Shown here: positions 23,921 to 33,856 of the stretch, piece by piece
Layout of the letters: the number at the start of each line of letters is the position of its first letter
Position numbering within the stretch: position 1 is the first letter of the stretch
DNA from: Micrococcales bacterium KH10
GTDB lineage: Bacteria > Actinomycetota > Actinomycetes > Actinomycetales > Cellulomonadaceae
Length of the DNA: 64,000 nucleotides
NCBI GenBank assembly: GCA_900188465.1
Contig: FZPE01000003.1
Span: 248,001-312,000 of the forward strand
Direction: 5' to 3'
Program-made: the position numbers and the translations under genes
Notes under the pieces: generated by a model
Told to the model about the DNA's origin: nothing
Databases searched by the model: none
What the model saw: only the letters and a program-made list of their open reading frames with translations

Positions 23921-25774
23921 TTAGTCGGTGAGATCGGTGAGTTCTAGCCAGCGTTCCTCGAGTGAAGCGACCTCGTCTTCCAGTTCGCTCAACTTCGTCG
24001 ATTGTTGCTGCAAACCTTCGAAGTCGCTTGGGTCATGAGCAACCAACTGTTCATGCATCGTCTGTATCTGAGCGTTGAGTTTGTCCATCCGACGCTCAAT
24101 GGAAGCCACTTCTTTCTGGGCGGCACGCCGCTCCGCGCCGGAGAGGGTTGCAGTGGTCTCGACAGGCTCGACCAGCGCAGCAGAACCAGGTGGCTCGACC
24201 TGCGACGTACCACTCATTGAGCTTGTCGAAATGACAGGAGCTTCGACAGACTCAACCGGTGCGGCAGCACGAAGCTTCAGGTACTCGTCCACCCCACCGG
24301 GTAGGTGCCGCAACCGTCCCCCGAGAATCCCGTACTGCTGATCCGTGACCCGCTCTAAGAAGTACCGATCGTGCGAGACCACGATCAACGTGCCCGGCCA
24401 CGAATCCAACAGGTCCTCCAGCGCAGCCAACATGTCCGTATCGAGATCGTTGGTCGGTTCGTCCAAAATCAACACATTGGGCTGGTCGAGCAGAATCAGC
24501 AGCAATTGCAATCGTCTCTGCTGCCCACCGGAGAGATCCTTGACCGGCGTCGACAACTGCGCGTTGGAGAACCCCATGCGCTCCAGCAACTGGCCTGGCG
24601 ACAGTTCCTGCGCCTTGGATCCCGCTCCGAAGGTATAACTAGTCCGCAGTCCGCTGATGACCACTCGCACCGGGTCATCGAGGAACTCGTTCAACTCGGT
24701 CATCTGCTGACTCAAGATGGCGACTTTCACAGTCTTGCCTCGTTTGACTCGTCCCGAAGTCGGCGGAACCGAACCAGAGATCAATCCCAGCAACGTGGAT
24801 TTACCGGCGCCATTGACGCCCAGAATCCCCGTGCGCTCCCCGGGAGCGAGCCGCCATTCGACATCCGTCAGGACGAGTTTGTCACCATAGGACACCGACG
24901 CGTCAACAATGTCCACGACGTCCTTACCCAGCCGCGATACCGCCAAGGACTCCAACTCGACCCTGTTACGGATCTCGGGCACGTCGGCGATCAGTGCGTT
25001 CGCTGCATCAATGCGGAACTTCGGTTTGCTGGTACGAGCCGGTGCGCCACGGCGCAGCCACGCAAGTTCCTTACGGGCAAGATTCTTCCGGCGTGCTTCA
25101 GTCGCAGCGGCCTGCCGATCACGCTCGACGCGTTGCAGGATGTAGGCCGCGTATCCACCCTCGAACGGTTCAACGATCCGATCGTGAACCTCCCAAGTGG
25201 CAGTGCAAATCTCGTCTAGTATCCACCGGTCGTGAGTGATCATGAGCAGCCCGCCCGTGTTGGCCGACCAGCGGCGCTTGAGATGTCCGGCAAGCCAAGT
25301 GATGGCTTCAACATCGAGGTGGTTGGTGGGCTCGTCCAACGCGAGCACATCCCATTCACCCGCCAACAGCGCTGCCAGCGCGACTCGTCGACGCTGCCCG
25401 CCAGACAAGGTGCTGACGGACGCATTCCAATCCAGATCGGATAACAGCCCAGAGATGACGTCGCGAATCTTCGGGTCGCTTGCCCACTCGTGATCAGGCC
25501 GGTGCCCCACCACGGACACGCCCACGGTCAGCGAGTCATCAAGGGTGTCACCCTGATCCAGCACACCAATCCGTACGCCACCGCGCACGGTCACCCTGCC
25601 GCTATCGGGTTCGAGGCGGCGCGCCAACATGGCCAGCAGACTCGATTTGCCGTCGCCGTTGCGGCCCACGATGCCGATGCGGTCACCGTCGTTCACCCCG
25701 AGCGAAACAGATTCAAAGACAGTCTTGGTGGGAAATTCCAGATGAAGGGCCTCAGCCCCAAGAAGATGCGCCAT
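23921..25774 (-). CDS. ABC-F family ATPase (Uup-like)
   Basis: 617 residues from ATG 25774 (MAHLLGAEALHLEF); a GTG three codons earlier is less likely. Two ABC domains: Walker A GRNGDGKSS with LSGGQRRR and LALDEPTNHLD, then GVNGAGKST with LSGGQQRR and LILDEPTNDLD. The inter-domain linker carries the charged KELAWLRRGAPARTSKPKFR of Uup-type members. There are no membrane segments, as in all ABC-F proteins, which act on ribosomes. A C-terminal coiled coil (about 550-615) resembles the Uup DNA-binding tail. Between ATPase 2 and the coiled coil lies an inserted VEPVETT-type sequence from a palindromic repeat (see 24153-24257). Confidence 0.9.
   Translation of the reverse strand: MAHLLGAEALHLEFPTKTVFESVSLGVNDGDRIGIVGRNGDGKSSLLAMLARRLEPDSGRVTVRGGVRIGVLDQGDTLDDSLTVGVSVVGHRPDHEWASDPKIRDVISGLLSDLDWNASVSTLSGGQRRRVALAALLAGEWDVLALDEPTNHLDVEAITWLAGHLKRRWSANTGGLLMITHDRWILDEICTATWEVHDRIVEPFEGGYAAYILQRVERDRQAAATEARRKNLARKELAWLRRGAPARTSKPKFRIDAANALIADVPEIRNRVELESLAVSRLGKDVVDIVDASVSYGDKLVLTDVEWRLAPGERTGILGVNGAGKSTLLGLISGSVPPTSGRVKRGKTVKVAILSQQMTELNEFLDDPVRVVISGLRTSYTFGAGSKAQELSPGQLLERMGFSNAQLSTPVKDLSGGQQRRLQLLLILLDQPNVLILDEPTNDLDTDMLAALEDLLDSWPGTLIVVSHDRYFLERVTDQQYGILGGRLRHLPGGVDEYLKLRAAAPVESVEAPVISTSSMSGTSQVEPPGSAALVEPVETTATLSGAERRAAQKEVASIERRMDKLNAQIQTMHEQLVAHDPSDFEGLQQQSTKLSELEDEVASLEERWLELTDLTD
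24153..24257. repeat. REP-like palindromic repeat inside the ABC-F gene
   Basis: Three related units: GTGGTCTCGACAGGCTCGAC (24153-24172), CATTGAGCTTGTCGAAATG (24215-24233) and GCTTCGACAGACTCAACC (24240-24257). The core TCGACAGGCTCGA/TTGAGCTTGTCGAA resembles extragenic palindromes abundant in some Propionibacteriales. On the coding strand they give VEPVETT and SSMSG/VESVEAP stretches in a low-complexity linker, in frame and without a stop. Confidence 0.6.
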
Positions 25775-25836
25775 ATCGCGCACGAGTCTACCGAAGCCGA
25801 AACATTCTCTTTACATCCGCCCTCTAGTCTTGGAGA

Positions 25837-26271
25837 GTGAGTAGACGTAGCGCATCCGAATACCAGGCCGAACCAAACCCTCTGACGAGTGGTTCGCCAT
25901 CCCAGCAATCGCAGGTCATCCGTGCGGCTGTCAGCGACACCATGGCCGTTATTGCCTTCTGTGTGCTAGTCGGTCTAGGGCTCGGCGAACGGCCCGCGGA
26001 TATTCTGGAGTTGCTGGCCGCCTTCATTCCAGCGCTGGCACTGGCGTGGGTTGCCTCACGGGCGTGGCGCAACCCGGCGATCGTCAAACCAACCGGTCTG
26101 GGCATCTGGGCGGCCACCGCCATGGTTGGCCTGGCGGTGATTGCGCTGATTAATAACGCTCGACCGACCATGACTATGGCGACACTGACGGTCGCACTGC
26201 TCGGGATTCTACTGCTCGGTTGGCGCGGGTTGGTCACGCTGATGAACCGCAATGTCACCACCGGCCAGTAG
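25837..26271 (+). CDS. DUF3054 membrane protein
   Basis: 144 residues from GTG 25837 (AGAGTGAG context). A 30-residue hydrophilic N-terminus precedes four hydrophobic segments, starting with AAVSDTMAVIAFCVLVGLGL and ending GILLLGWRGLVTLM. The opening D-x-x-x-V segment and the four-helix layout match DUF3054, a small membrane family common in actinobacteria with no known function. It is a single gene, divergent from the ABC-F gene and convergent with rdgB, with five bases between the stops. Confidence 0.75.
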   Translation: MSRRSASEYQAEPNPLTSGSPSQQSQVIRAAVSDTMAVIAFCVLVGLGLGERPADILELLAAFIPALALAWVASRAWRNPAIVKPTGLGIWAATAMVGLAVIALINNARPTMTMATLTVALLGILLLGWRGLVTLMNRNVTTGQ

Positions 26272-26276
26272 TCCGA

Positions 26277-26912
26277 CTACAGAACCCGCGCGATGTCTTC
26301 TGCCAGCAACCGAAACGCTTGACCCCGATGCGAAATAGCGTTCTTCTCCGCAGCGCTCAGTTCGGCGCAGGAACGAGTCTCCCCAGCAGGGCGCAGAATC
26401 GGGTCGTAGCCGAAGCCGCCCGCACCACGCGGTTCGCGCAGCAGTGTTCCTTCAAGCCGGCCGAGCCGCACGATTTCAGTGCCGTCGGGCAGGACGAGCG
26501 CCGCCGCGCAAACAAAAGCCGCCTGACGGTGCGCATCGGGAACATCGGCCAGCTGTGCCAGCAATAAATCAAGGTTTGCCTGGTCATCACCGTGCTGTCC
26601 AGACCAGCGCGCTGAGAAAATACCAGGAGCCCCGCCCAGCACATTCACGGCTAGTCCCGAGTCGTCAGCAATAGCCGCGCGTGATGTCGCTGCCGCAAGC
26701 GCCCGCGCCTTGATCAATGCGTTTTCCTCGAAGGTCACGCCGTCTTCAACAGGCTCTGGCAGTCCCAGATCACGTGACGCAATCACCTCGTCCTCACGCA
26801 ACCCGGCAACCCCATCCGAACCGCACAAGATCGCTCGCAATTCACCGAGTTTGTGCATATTGCCGGTGGCAAGCAGCAAGCGCGCCTGCGCGGGCACCGT
26901 GACGACCGCCAT
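26277..26912 (-). CDS. rdgB: XTP/dITP diphosphatase (RdgB/HAM1)
   Basis: 211 residues. The nucleotide-binding N-terminus LLLATGNMHKLGELRAIL, then FEENALIKARALAAAT, the acidic site IADDSGLAVNVLGGAPGIFSARW, GYDPI and the C-terminal SHRGQAF are all present. The enzyme hydrolyses non-canonical purine triphosphates (dITP, XTP) to monophosphates and prevents their incorporation. Its start codon overlaps the rph stop by one base, so translation is coupled. It is the last gene of the murI-MBL-rph-rdgB run. Confidence 0.94.
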   Translation of the reverse strand: MAVVTVPAQARLLLATGNMHKLGELRAILCGSDGVAGLREDEVIASRDLGLPEPVEDGVTFEENALIKARALAAATSRAAIADDSGLAVNVLGGAPGIFSARWSGQHGDDQANLDLLLAQLADVPDAHRQAAFVCAAALVLPDGTEIVRLGRLEGTLLREPRGAGGFGYDPILRPAGETRSCAELSAAEKNAISHRGQAFRLLAEDIARVL

Positions 26913-27700
26913 CAGAAGGACACCTCGACGCGGCCCGACTCCGCCGCTAATACATCGCGCTGAATCTGAGCCAGCGTTGCGGTACCACCCAGAGCCAGGT
27001 CAAGCAGCGCATCGAGTTCCGTACGGTTGAACGGCGCATGTTCTGCCGTGCCCTGCACTTCAACGAAATCTCCGCTACCTGTCACGACCACATTCATGTC
27101 GGTTTCGGCACGCACATCTTCGACGTACGGCAGATCGAGAACTGGCTGACCATCGACGATTCCCACGCTGATAGCCGATACCGAGTCGGAGAGTACCTGG
27201 GCGCCCTGCGGCACCAAACCTTGGGCCTGCCCCCAGGCGACGGCGTCTGCGAGCGCCACATACGCACCCGTGATCGCCGCGGTACGGGTGCCGCCGTCGG
27301 CCTGCAACACGTCGCAGTCAAGGATGATCGTGTTCTCACCCAACTTGGAAACGTCGATGATCGCACGCAGCGACCTGCCGATCAGGCGGGAGATCTCATG
27401 CGTGCGGCCACCGATCTTCCCTTTCACGGACTCTCGTCCGCTGCGGGTCGACGTGGCTCGCGGCAGCATCGCGTATTCCGCGGTGACCCAGCCTTCTCCG
27501 GAGCCTTTGCGCCAGCGCGGCACACCTTCGCTAAACGATGCTGCACACAGCACGCGAGTGCCACCGAACTCGATTAGGGTGCTACCTTCGGCTGAATCGA
27601 GCCAGTTCCGGGTGATGCGCACGTTGCGCAGTTGATCGGGGCGACGTCCATCGGGACGAGGTTGTGGCACGGCAAGGTCAGCAGAGTTTGTCTGGGTCAT
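26912..27700 (-). CDS. rph: Ribonuclease PH
   Basis: 262 residues. Family motifs: [52 protein letters not shown], the phosphate-binding [17 protein letters not shown] and [20 protein letters not shown]. RNase PH trims tRNA 3' ends by phosphorolysis as a hexamer. The gene follows the MBL-fold gene by 33 bases and overlaps rdgB by one base, the usual actinobacterial pairing. Confidence 0.95.
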   Translation of the reverse strand: MTQTNSADLAVPQPRPDGRRPDQLRNVRITRNWLDSAEGSTLIEFGGTRVLCAASFSEGVPRWRKGSGEGWVTAEYAMLPRATSTRSGRESVKGKIGGRTHEISRLIGRSLRAIIDVSKLGENTIILDCDVLQADGGTRTAAITGAYVALADAVAWGQAQGLVPQGAQVLSDSVSAISVGIVDGQPVLDLPYVEDVRAETDMNVVVTGSGDFVEVQGTAEHAPFNRTELDALLDLALGGTATLAQIQRDVLAAESGRVEVSF

Positions 27701-27733
27701 GACATGAGCCTACCGAGTCAGAGCGAACTCGTC

Positions 27734-28531
27734 CTAAATATCGAATATCTGCCCTGGGATGACCTCACAGGTCGGTCCGGAGAAAACCTCAGCTGCCTCG
27801 GCCAGTGCGGTGCCGGTTTCATTCCACGGTGGGATATGCGTCAGCGCCAGTCGTCTCACCCCCGCGCGGGATGCGACCTCGCCTGCTCGTTTTCCAGTCA
27901 GGTGGATTCCGGCAACGGCGTCATCACGTCCTTCGACGAAGGCGGCCTCGCTGAGCAAGAGGTCAACATCGCGGGCAGCCTCGTCCAGTCCGGCACACTG
28001 GTCGGTGTCTCCCGTGAAGGTCAACGTAGCCGTGCCTTGCTCGGGTGATTCGGACGGGCCGGTGATGCGCATGGCATAGGCCTCGACCGGGTGCTCGACA
28101 AGGAACGGCGTCATGGTCAACGGACCGATCTGGATCGTGTCGTTCGGCTTCCAAACCAGGTGGTGGAACACTGCTGGGGCTTCGCTGTCTGGTTCTGTGC
28201 CGCACAGTCGGCGTACTCGCTCGGCGGTGCCTGACGGTCCGTGGACGGGTAACGGTTCGCGGCAGGCTCGACCGTGTATCGGATGGTAGCTCAAATAGAC
28301 TTCGAGACCGGTGATGTCAGCGATGTGGTCGGCGTGCAAGTGAGAGATGGCGACAGCATCGAGCCGAACAGGATCGATATAGCGCTGAAGTTGACCGAAC
28401 GCCCCCGACCCCAGATCGAGTAGCACGTTCCACTCTTTGCCATCATCGTCGTCGGCCGAGACAAGGTAACAGGATCCGGCACTGCTCGGTCCAGCGAAGG
28501 ATCCGGAGCATCCCACTATTCGTAGTCTCAT
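27734..28531 (-). CDS. MBL-fold hydrolase (RNase Z-like)
   Basis: 265 residues, metallo-beta-lactamase fold. The first metal motif is [12 protein letters not shown] (HxHxDH), with further ligands expected in [23 protein letters not shown] and LALTHIPPW. The opening [22 protein letters not shown] and the end HIPPWNETG are typical of the actinobacterial MBL protein next to rph and murI. RNase Z activity is suggested by similarity, but the exosite arm of true RNase Z is not evident. The start overlaps the murI stop (ATGA). Confidence 0.85.
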   Translation of the reverse strand: MRLRIVGCSGSFAGPSSAGSCYLVSADDDDGKEWNVLLDLGSGAFGQLQRYIDPVRLDAVAISHLHADHIADITGLEVYLSYHPIHGRACREPLPVHGPSGTAERVRRLCGTEPDSEAPAVFHHLVWKPNDTIQIGPLTMTPFLVEHPVEAYAMRITGPSESPEQGTATLTFTGDTDQCAGLDEAARDVDLLLSEAAFVEGRDDAVAGIHLTGKRAGEVASRAGVRRLALTHIPPWNETGTALAEAAEVFSGPTCEVIPGQIFDI

Positions 28532-29364
28532 CGCGCTCCCTCGGTCACGGTTCCCGAGGCGATTCCGTGCTCGACTTGATCGACTTCTGGACCAAGAAAG
28601 CGCCGCGCTAACGAACTGAAGACCGCTTCATCACCGGTTGAGACGAAGCGGTGTTGCGGTGGTGGTGCGTCGTCGCCTCGCAACAAGTCTTGGGCGACCA
28701 GTGTGCGGTAGACATCGCGTGCGGTTTCATCGGCTGACGACACCAACGTGACTTCGTCTCCCATGACATAGGAGATGACGCCCGCGAGAAGCGGGTAGTG
28801 CGTACATCCCAGAATGAGGGTATCGACGTCGAGTTCGATCAGTGGCTCAAGATAACGACGAGCCACGTCAAGCACTTTTGGTCCGGCGGTGACACCTTGC
28901 TCGACCAGTTCGACGAAATCAGGACATGCCTGGGAGAACAGTTCGATGCCGGGAGCGACTGCCAGGGCGTCATCGTAGGCACGCGAGTCAACGGTTGCTT
29001 GGGTGCCGATGACTCCGATGCGGCCGGTTCGGCTGGCTGCAACCGCCCGACGTGCTGCCGGCAAGACGACTTCGACGATGGGCAAGCCGCGACCGATGGT
29101 GTAGCGCTCACGTGCATCTCGCAGCACGGCGGCTGACGCGCTGTTGCAGGCGATCACCAGCATTTTGACACCCTGGTCGACCAGTTGATCCATCACGTCA
29201 ATGGCCAGGGATCTGACCGTTGCCAGCGGCTTTGGGCCGTAGGGGGAATGTGCGGTGTCGCCGATGTAGATAATCGATTCCTTCGGCAACAGATCGAGTA
29301 CCGCGCGCGCAACGGTCAAACCGCCCACGCCCGAATCGAAGATGCCGATGGGTGCGTTTTCCAC
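28528..29364 (-). CDS. murI: Glutamate racemase
   Basis: 278 residues. The two catalytic cysteines are Cys73 ([11 protein letters not shown]) and Cys187 ([10 protein letters not shown]). The N-terminal [15 protein letters not shown] and [11 protein letters not shown] are conserved. MurI converts L- to D-glutamate for peptidoglycan. It opens the murI-MBL-rph-rdgB run, with an ATGA overlap with the MBL gene. Confidence 0.95.
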   Translation of the reverse strand: MENAPIGIFDSGVGGLTVARAVLDLLPKESIIYIGDTAHSPYGPKPLATVRSLAIDVMDQLVDQGVKMLVIACNSASAAVLRDARERYTIGRGLPIVEVVLPAARRAVAASRTGRIGVIGTQATVDSRAYDDALAVAPGIELFSQACPDFVELVEQGVTAGPKVLDVARRYLEPLIELDVDTLILGCTHYPLLAGVISYVMGDEVTLVSSADETARDVYRTLVAQDLLRGDDAPPPQHRFVSTGDEAVFSSLARRFLGPEVDQVEHGIASGTVTEGAR

Positions 29365-29450
29365 GCGCTTCAGCCTACCCGTCCAGTGCTCGATTCCACC
29401 GGACCAGCGGGTCAGTTGTAGCGCAAATCACGTCATTTACTGTGAGGTTG

Positions 29451-30161
29451 TCATTTTCCGCGCGGGTCAAACCGCTCCAGCATGCCATCGACGAGTGACT
29501 GTTGTAGATACCCGACGACCACGAAGGTAGCCGCGACCAGGTCGTCGGGGCTGACATCCGGCGGCCCGTTGTCAGGGTCTTCGCCGCCAACCGTGAAAAA
29601 TGTTGAGAGCACTCGTTCTTGCAATTCCTCACTGGCTAATTCATCGTGTATCTCCAACAATTCGGACAACACGAGCCTGACGTCCGACAGTGCCGCTAAG
29701 ACTGCGTCAGCGTTCGCGCTAGGAACATCGAACGGGTCGTGATGGGCGGGGTCAGGTGAATCCGCCACGTTGGTGAGCGTTTTATGAAGTTCCACCAATC
29801 GGGAGTGTTTGAGCTCCGTGAGACCCTGTTGGGTCAGTTCACGGTAGTGCTGCGCCACATCAGGGTCATCGCTGGCATCGGGCAGCAGCCGTAATGCGGC
29901 ACTGCTGTCCGGCCGGGCCAAGTTGATGGCGGACGATCCCATGGCTTCGTCGATGAGCTCCGCAGCCAATTGGTCTTGTTCGCTCAAGTTCGAATCGTCG
30001 TCGTTGCGGGACGATGATGTGGCGTCGATCAGCCATTTGGCATTGTCGTAGGTCTTACGCAGCACTTCAATGGTGCGCAAAATACCTTCGCTGATCAGCC
30101 AGCGTTCCGGTTCGGTCAACCATGCTCGATAGCCATCAGCAGTGGCACTGAATTCTCTCAT
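29451..30161 (-). CDS. DUF2017 protein
   Basis: 236 residues. Mostly helical and acidic, with LTEPERWLISEGILRTIEVL near the N-terminus and ALSDVRLVLSELLEIHDELA near residue 180, as in the DUF2017 family. In actinobacteria this gene almost always follows clpS, here with a six-base gap, and murI follows. Function is unknown; the constant linkage suggests a role with ClpS or Clp proteolysis. No membrane segment or catalytic motif is visible. Confidence 0.8.
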   Translation of the reverse strand: MREFSATADGYRAWLTEPERWLISEGILRTIEVLRKTYDNAKWLIDATSSSRNDDDSNLSEQDQLAAELIDEAMGSSAINLARPDSSAALRLLPDASDDPDVAQHYRELTQQGLTELKHSRLVELHKTLTNVADSPDPAHHDPFDVPSANADAVLAALSDVRLVLSELLEIHDELASEELQERVLSTFFTVGGEDPDNGPPDVSPDDLVAATFVVVGYLQQSLVDGMLERFDPRGK

Positions 30162-30167
30162 CGGTCC

Positions 30168-30485
30168 TTACCCGGGTTCCGGACGCATGGTCGCGTGCAG
30201 ACCATAACCGTGCATCGCCTGAACATCCGCTTCTGCTCGTTCTTTCGAACCAGTCGCCACGATTGCCTTGCCCTCGTTATGGACTGCCAACATTCGTTCG
30301 CGTGCCTTCGCCCGGTCAAAGCCGAAGTGCTTCATGAAAACGTATTCGACATAACTCATCAGGTTGATGGGGTCGTCCCACACCAGCACCTGCCAGTTGG
30401 GGCTGAGCACAGCCTCGGTCGCCTCGTCCACGGCGGACGAGGTGGCGGTGCCGACGCCGTGTTCTGGTTCCTGTGATGAGTTCAC
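30168..30485 (-). CDS. clpS: ClpS, adaptor of the Clp protease
   Basis: 105 residues: a 28-residue flexible N-terminus, then the ClpS core with WQVLVWDDPINLMSYVEYVF, HFGFDRAKARERMLAVHNEGKAIVATGSKERAEADVQAM. The Asp-Asp-Pro-Ile-Asn segment and the following Met/Val pocket residues bind N-degron residues. ClpS delivers such substrates to ClpA/ClpC. It is divergent from pncB and followed by DUF2017. Confidence 0.93.
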   Translation of the reverse strand: MNSSQEPEHGVGTATSSAVDEATEAVLSPNWQVLVWDDPINLMSYVEYVFMKHFGFDRAKARERMLAVHNEGKAIVATGSKERAEADVQAMHGYGLHATMRPEPG

Positions 30486-30521
30486 GCTTCTAGTTTAGTG
30501 AAAATCACGTACCGTGAACAC

Positions 30522-31865
30522 GTGAGTACCTCGATTTTTCCGGCCCCCTCGGTGGCGATGAATACGGACATGTACGAGCTCACCATGCTGCGCGCTGCTT
30601 TGGCTGACGGTACGGCGAACCGGCAGTGCGTCTTCGAAGTATTCACACGCCGACTCCCGTCATGGCGCCGTTACGGTGTATTCGCGGGCGCGGGACGGCT
30701 CATCGACTTGTTATCCGGGTTCCGGTTCACTGACGATGACCTTCGATTCCTGTCTCAGCAAAACATCATTGACGAGGCCACCCGTGCTTTTTTGGCGAAC
30801 TATCAGTTCCGCGGCACCATCACTGGGCTGGCCGAAGGCGAAACCTATTTCCCTGGCACTCCCCTGCTCACCGTTCGCGGCACCTTTGCCGAGGCCGTGA
30901 TCCTCGAAACTCTGGCGCTATCCGTGCTGAACTTCGATTCGGCCATCGCTGCGGCAGCATCACGGATGACGAGTGCTGCCGGCGACCGTCCCTGTCTGGA
31001 TATGGGTGCTCGCCGCACCCACGAGCAAAGTGCGGTGGCGGCAGCCCGCGCCGCGTTCATCGCGGGGTTTGCCGGAACTTCGAATCTGGCCGCCGGCGCC
31101 AACTACGGAATTTCCACTATTGGCACCGCCGCGCACGCATTCACGTTGCTACATGACAGCGAGGATGAAGCATTCACCTCACAAGTGAACATGTTCGGTG
31201 CAGGCACGACGTTATTGGTGGACACATATGACGTGCCGACCGCTATCGAACGAGCGGTCGAGATTGCGGGGCCTGATCTTGGTGCTGTCCGCCTGGATTC
31301 CGGCGATCTGGCCTTGATGGCCCGCCAAGTGCGCGACCAACTCGATGCCTTGGGGGCTCACCGCACCAAGATCGTGGTCACGTCGGATTTGGACGAGTAC
31401 GCGATCGCGGCCCTGGCTGCCGCGCCGGTGGATTCGTATGGGGTGGGCACTCGGCTGGTGACTGGATCGGGTGCACCGACCTGTTCGATGGTGTACAAAC
31501 TGGTGGCCCGCGAGGGCTCCGATGGCCTGATGGAACCGGTGGAGAAGGCATCGACCGCGAAGACTTCTGTGGGCGGACTCAAGCGCGTAGCCCGTCAATA
31601 TGACGGCGACCACGTCGCGATCAGCGACTTGGTGGTGGGCGGAGACCACGCGGCGGTCACAGCATGGAAGCCTGCGGATAACCAGCGCCAACTCCACGTC
31701 GACTATGTTGTCGATGGCAAACCGGTGACAGAACAGCTCGGTACTGCCGCGTTGCACGCCGCCCAGCTTCATCACGAGAAGTCACGGGCTGAACTTCCCG
31801 CCACAGCGCTGCGACTGTCCAGCGGTGAACCGGCCCTCCCGGTGATCTTCACCGCACTGCCGTAG
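30522..31865 (+). CDS. pncB: Nicotinate phosphoribosyltransferase
   Basis: 447 residues from GTG 30522 (MSTSIFPAPS); an in-frame GTG at 30498 would add eight residues. The family sequences NTDMYELTMLRAAL, FEVFTRRLPSWRRYGVFAG, GARRTHEQSAVAAARAAFIAGFAGTSNLAAG and VRLDSGDLALMARQVRDQL are complete. The enzyme makes nicotinate mononucleotide from nicotinate and PRPP in the Preiss-Handler NAD route. The His in ARRTHE is the usual phospho-His position. It is a single gene, divergent from clpS. Confidence 0.93.
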   Translation: MSTSIFPAPSVAMNTDMYELTMLRAALADGTANRQCVFEVFTRRLPSWRRYGVFAGAGRLIDLLSGFRFTDDDLRFLSQQNIIDEATRAFLANYQFRGTITGLAEGETYFPGTPLLTVRGTFAEAVILETLALSVLNFDSAIAAAASRMTSAAGDRPCLDMGARRTHEQSAVAAARAAFIAGFAGTSNLAAGANYGISTIGTAAHAFTLLHDSEDEAFTSQVNMFGAGTTLLVDTYDVPTAIERAVEIAGPDLGAVRLDSGDLALMARQVRDQLDALGAHRTKIVVTSDLDEYAIAALAAAPVDSYGVGTRLVTGSGAPTCSMVYKLVAREGSDGLMEPVEKASTAKTSVGGLKRVARQYDGDHVAISDLVVGGDHAAVTAWKPADNQRQLHVDYVVDGKPVTEQLGTAALHAAQLHHEKSRAELPATALRLSSGEPALPVIFTALP

Positions 31866-31999
31866 CGCGAGCGTGGCATGCGGCTTAGCGAGCATTCATG
31901 CGAGCCAACCCACATCAACACGAATTGCTGACGGGTCTCTTCGTTGTGGACCGGTAATTTCCCGTCAGAAAGGAAGAAACCGGTCGACAGGCGGCGGGC

Positions 32000-33856
32000 T
32001 TACCGCTTGCCGACGAACCATGCCCGCAGGATCGCAATGCGGGCTTCGATTTGTTCGATAGTCGCCTGTGGCACTTCGGGGCCACCGGTGCGTCGGCGCA
32101 GATCGTTGTGAATCGAACCGTGCGGTTGTCCGGACCGGCGCGACCAGGCTCCAACCAATTTGGCCAGTTCTTTGCGCAACTCTGAAGCTCGGCGGTGATC
32201 CGCCAGTTGGGAGGCTGACTCGCCCCGAGCCGCGACGCCGCGTAACTGTTCCGCCTGACGCGAGCGCAACAAGGTTGACACCTGTTCCGGTTCCAACAGT
32301 CCTGGCAGTCCCAAGTAGTCTGCTTCCGCTACCGAGCCTGGGTCCGCTGCCGTCCCGAACTCGCCGCCGTCGAAAAGCACCCGGTCAAAGGATGCTTGCG
32401 CTTCCAATGCCTCGAAGGTCCCCTGATCGGTCAGTGAACTAGATGCTTTTTCTTCGCGGTTCGCTGCGATGAGTTCTGCTTCTTCGGGGGAAAAGTCGGG
32501 GTCGTCTGCGCTCACCGGGCGATCTAGCGCGTGGTCTCGTTCCAACTCCAACGCCCCAGCCAACCCTAACAACTGCGGCACTGACGGCAAAAAGACCGAG
32601 GCGATCTCACCACGCTTGCGGGCACGAACGAAACGCCCGACAGCCTGTGCGAAATATAGCGGAGTCGCAGTCGAGGTGGCGTATACGCCCACGGCTAGGC
32701 GCGGTACGTCGACGCCTTCGGAAACCATGCGCACCGCGACCATCCATCGCCGCGACACGTCACTTGAGAATTCCTCGATGCGGTTCGAAGCGCCGTCATC
32801 ATCGGACAGCACGATCGTGGGGGCCTGGCCCGTCACCGCACGCAGGTGCTTGGCGTAGGCGCGAGCATCCGCCTGGTCACTGGCAATGACGAGCCCACCC
32901 GCATCGGGCACCGAACGGCGCACCTCCGTCAGTCGAGTATCGGCTGCACGCAGCACTGAGCCGATCCATTCTCCGCTGGGGTCCAGCGCGGTACGCCACG
33001 CTTGCGCGGTAATGTCCTTCGTCATCGGTTCGCCGAGTTGTGCTGAGACCTCGTCCCCGCTGCGCGTGCGCCAACGCATCTGCCCGGAATAGGACAGGAA
33101 GATCACTGGGCGCACCACATGATCAGCTAACGCTTGGCCATAACCGTAGGTGTAGTCCGCCTGCGAACGACGGACACCGTCGTTATCAGCCACGTAGGTA
33201 ACGAACGGAATCGCCGCGGTATCCGACCTGAATGGCGTGCCAGTCAGCGCAAGGCGCCGAGTGGCCGGTTCATACGCTTCGCGGATCGCGTCTCCCCACG
33301 ACAGCGCATCGCCACCGTGGTGAATCTCGTCCAAAATCACCAAGGTGCGTCCCGCCTCAGTCTTGGCGCGGTGCAACGCAGGGTTGGCAGCCACCTGAGC
33401 ATAGGTGACGGCCACACCATGGAAGTGACTGCCATGCGCCCCTTGGGAGTTCTTGTAGTTGGAGTCGAGTCGAATGCCGACCTTACTGGCCGCTTCCGCC
33501 CACTGGTGTTTCAGGTGCTCGGTGGGAGCAACGACGGTGATACGACGAACCACGCCAGCGTCCAACAGCAACGTAGCGAGCCGCAACGCAAAGGTGGTCT
33601 TTCCGGCCCCGGGGGTGGCTACCGCGAGAAAGTCGCGCGGCTGCTTCGCCTGGTACAGCTCAATGGCCTCAGCCTGCCAAGCGCGCAGTTTCGTGGCAGT
33701 TCCCCATGGTGCACGGCGCGGAAATGCTGGCGAAAGATGCTCCGCGGCAAACACCGATCCAGGACGCGAACGTCCCGCATCGGTATCGTCGGTGACGGGT
33801 TCGGCTACTGCGTCAAAGAGGGTGGGGCTGTCGTCATAGTCCTGAGTAGTACTCAC
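32000..33856 (-). CDS. DEAD/DEAH-box (SF2) helicase
   Basis: 618 residues. Motif I is ATPGAGKTTFALRLA (about residue 80), motif Ia VVAPTEHLKHQW, motif II ILDEIHHGGD (DEIH), motif III LTGTPFRSD, and motif VI FAQAVGRFVRARKRGE. The order matches the UvrB/XPB-like branch of SF2 helicases that is paired with DUF3039 in actinobacteria. The last 150 residues are a helical tail with AELRKELAKLVGAWSRRSGQPHG, expected to be nucleic-acid binding. Its start overlaps the DUF3039 stop by four bases (ATGA). It is probably a DNA repair or restart helicase; its substrate is unknown. Confidence 0.9.
   Translation of the reverse strand: MSTTQDYDDSPTLFDAVAEPVTDDTDAGRSRPGSVFAAEHLSPAFPRRAPWGTATKLRAWQAEAIELYQAKQPRDFLAVATPGAGKTTFALRLATLLLDAGVVRRITVVAPTEHLKHQWAEAASKVGIRLDSNYKNSQGAHGSHFHGVAVTYAQVAANPALHRAKTEAGRTLVILDEIHHGGDALSWGDAIREAYEPATRRLALTGTPFRSDTAAIPFVTYVADNDGVRRSQADYTYGYGQALADHVVRPVIFLSYSGQMRWRTRSGDEVSAQLGEPMTKDITAQAWRTALDPSGEWIGSVLRAADTRLTEVRRSVPDAGGLVIASDQADARAYAKHLRAVTGQAPTIVLSDDDGASNRIEEFSSDVSRRWMVAVRMVSEGVDVPRLAVGVYATSTATPLYFAQAVGRFVRARKRGEIASVFLPSVPQLLGLAGALELERDHALDRPVSADDPDFSPEEAELIAANREEKASSSLTDQGTFEALEAQASFDRVLFDGGEFGTAADPGSVAEADYLGLPGLLEPEQVSTLLRSRQAEQLRGVAARGESASQLADHRRASELRKELAKLVGAWSRRSGQPHGSIHNDLRRRTGGPEVPQATIEQIEARIAILRAWFVGKR

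Noticed and set aside
25837-26271. DUF3054 protein as a transporter
   Set aside because: Four hydrophobic segments without charged or conserved transport residues give no support for any substrate.
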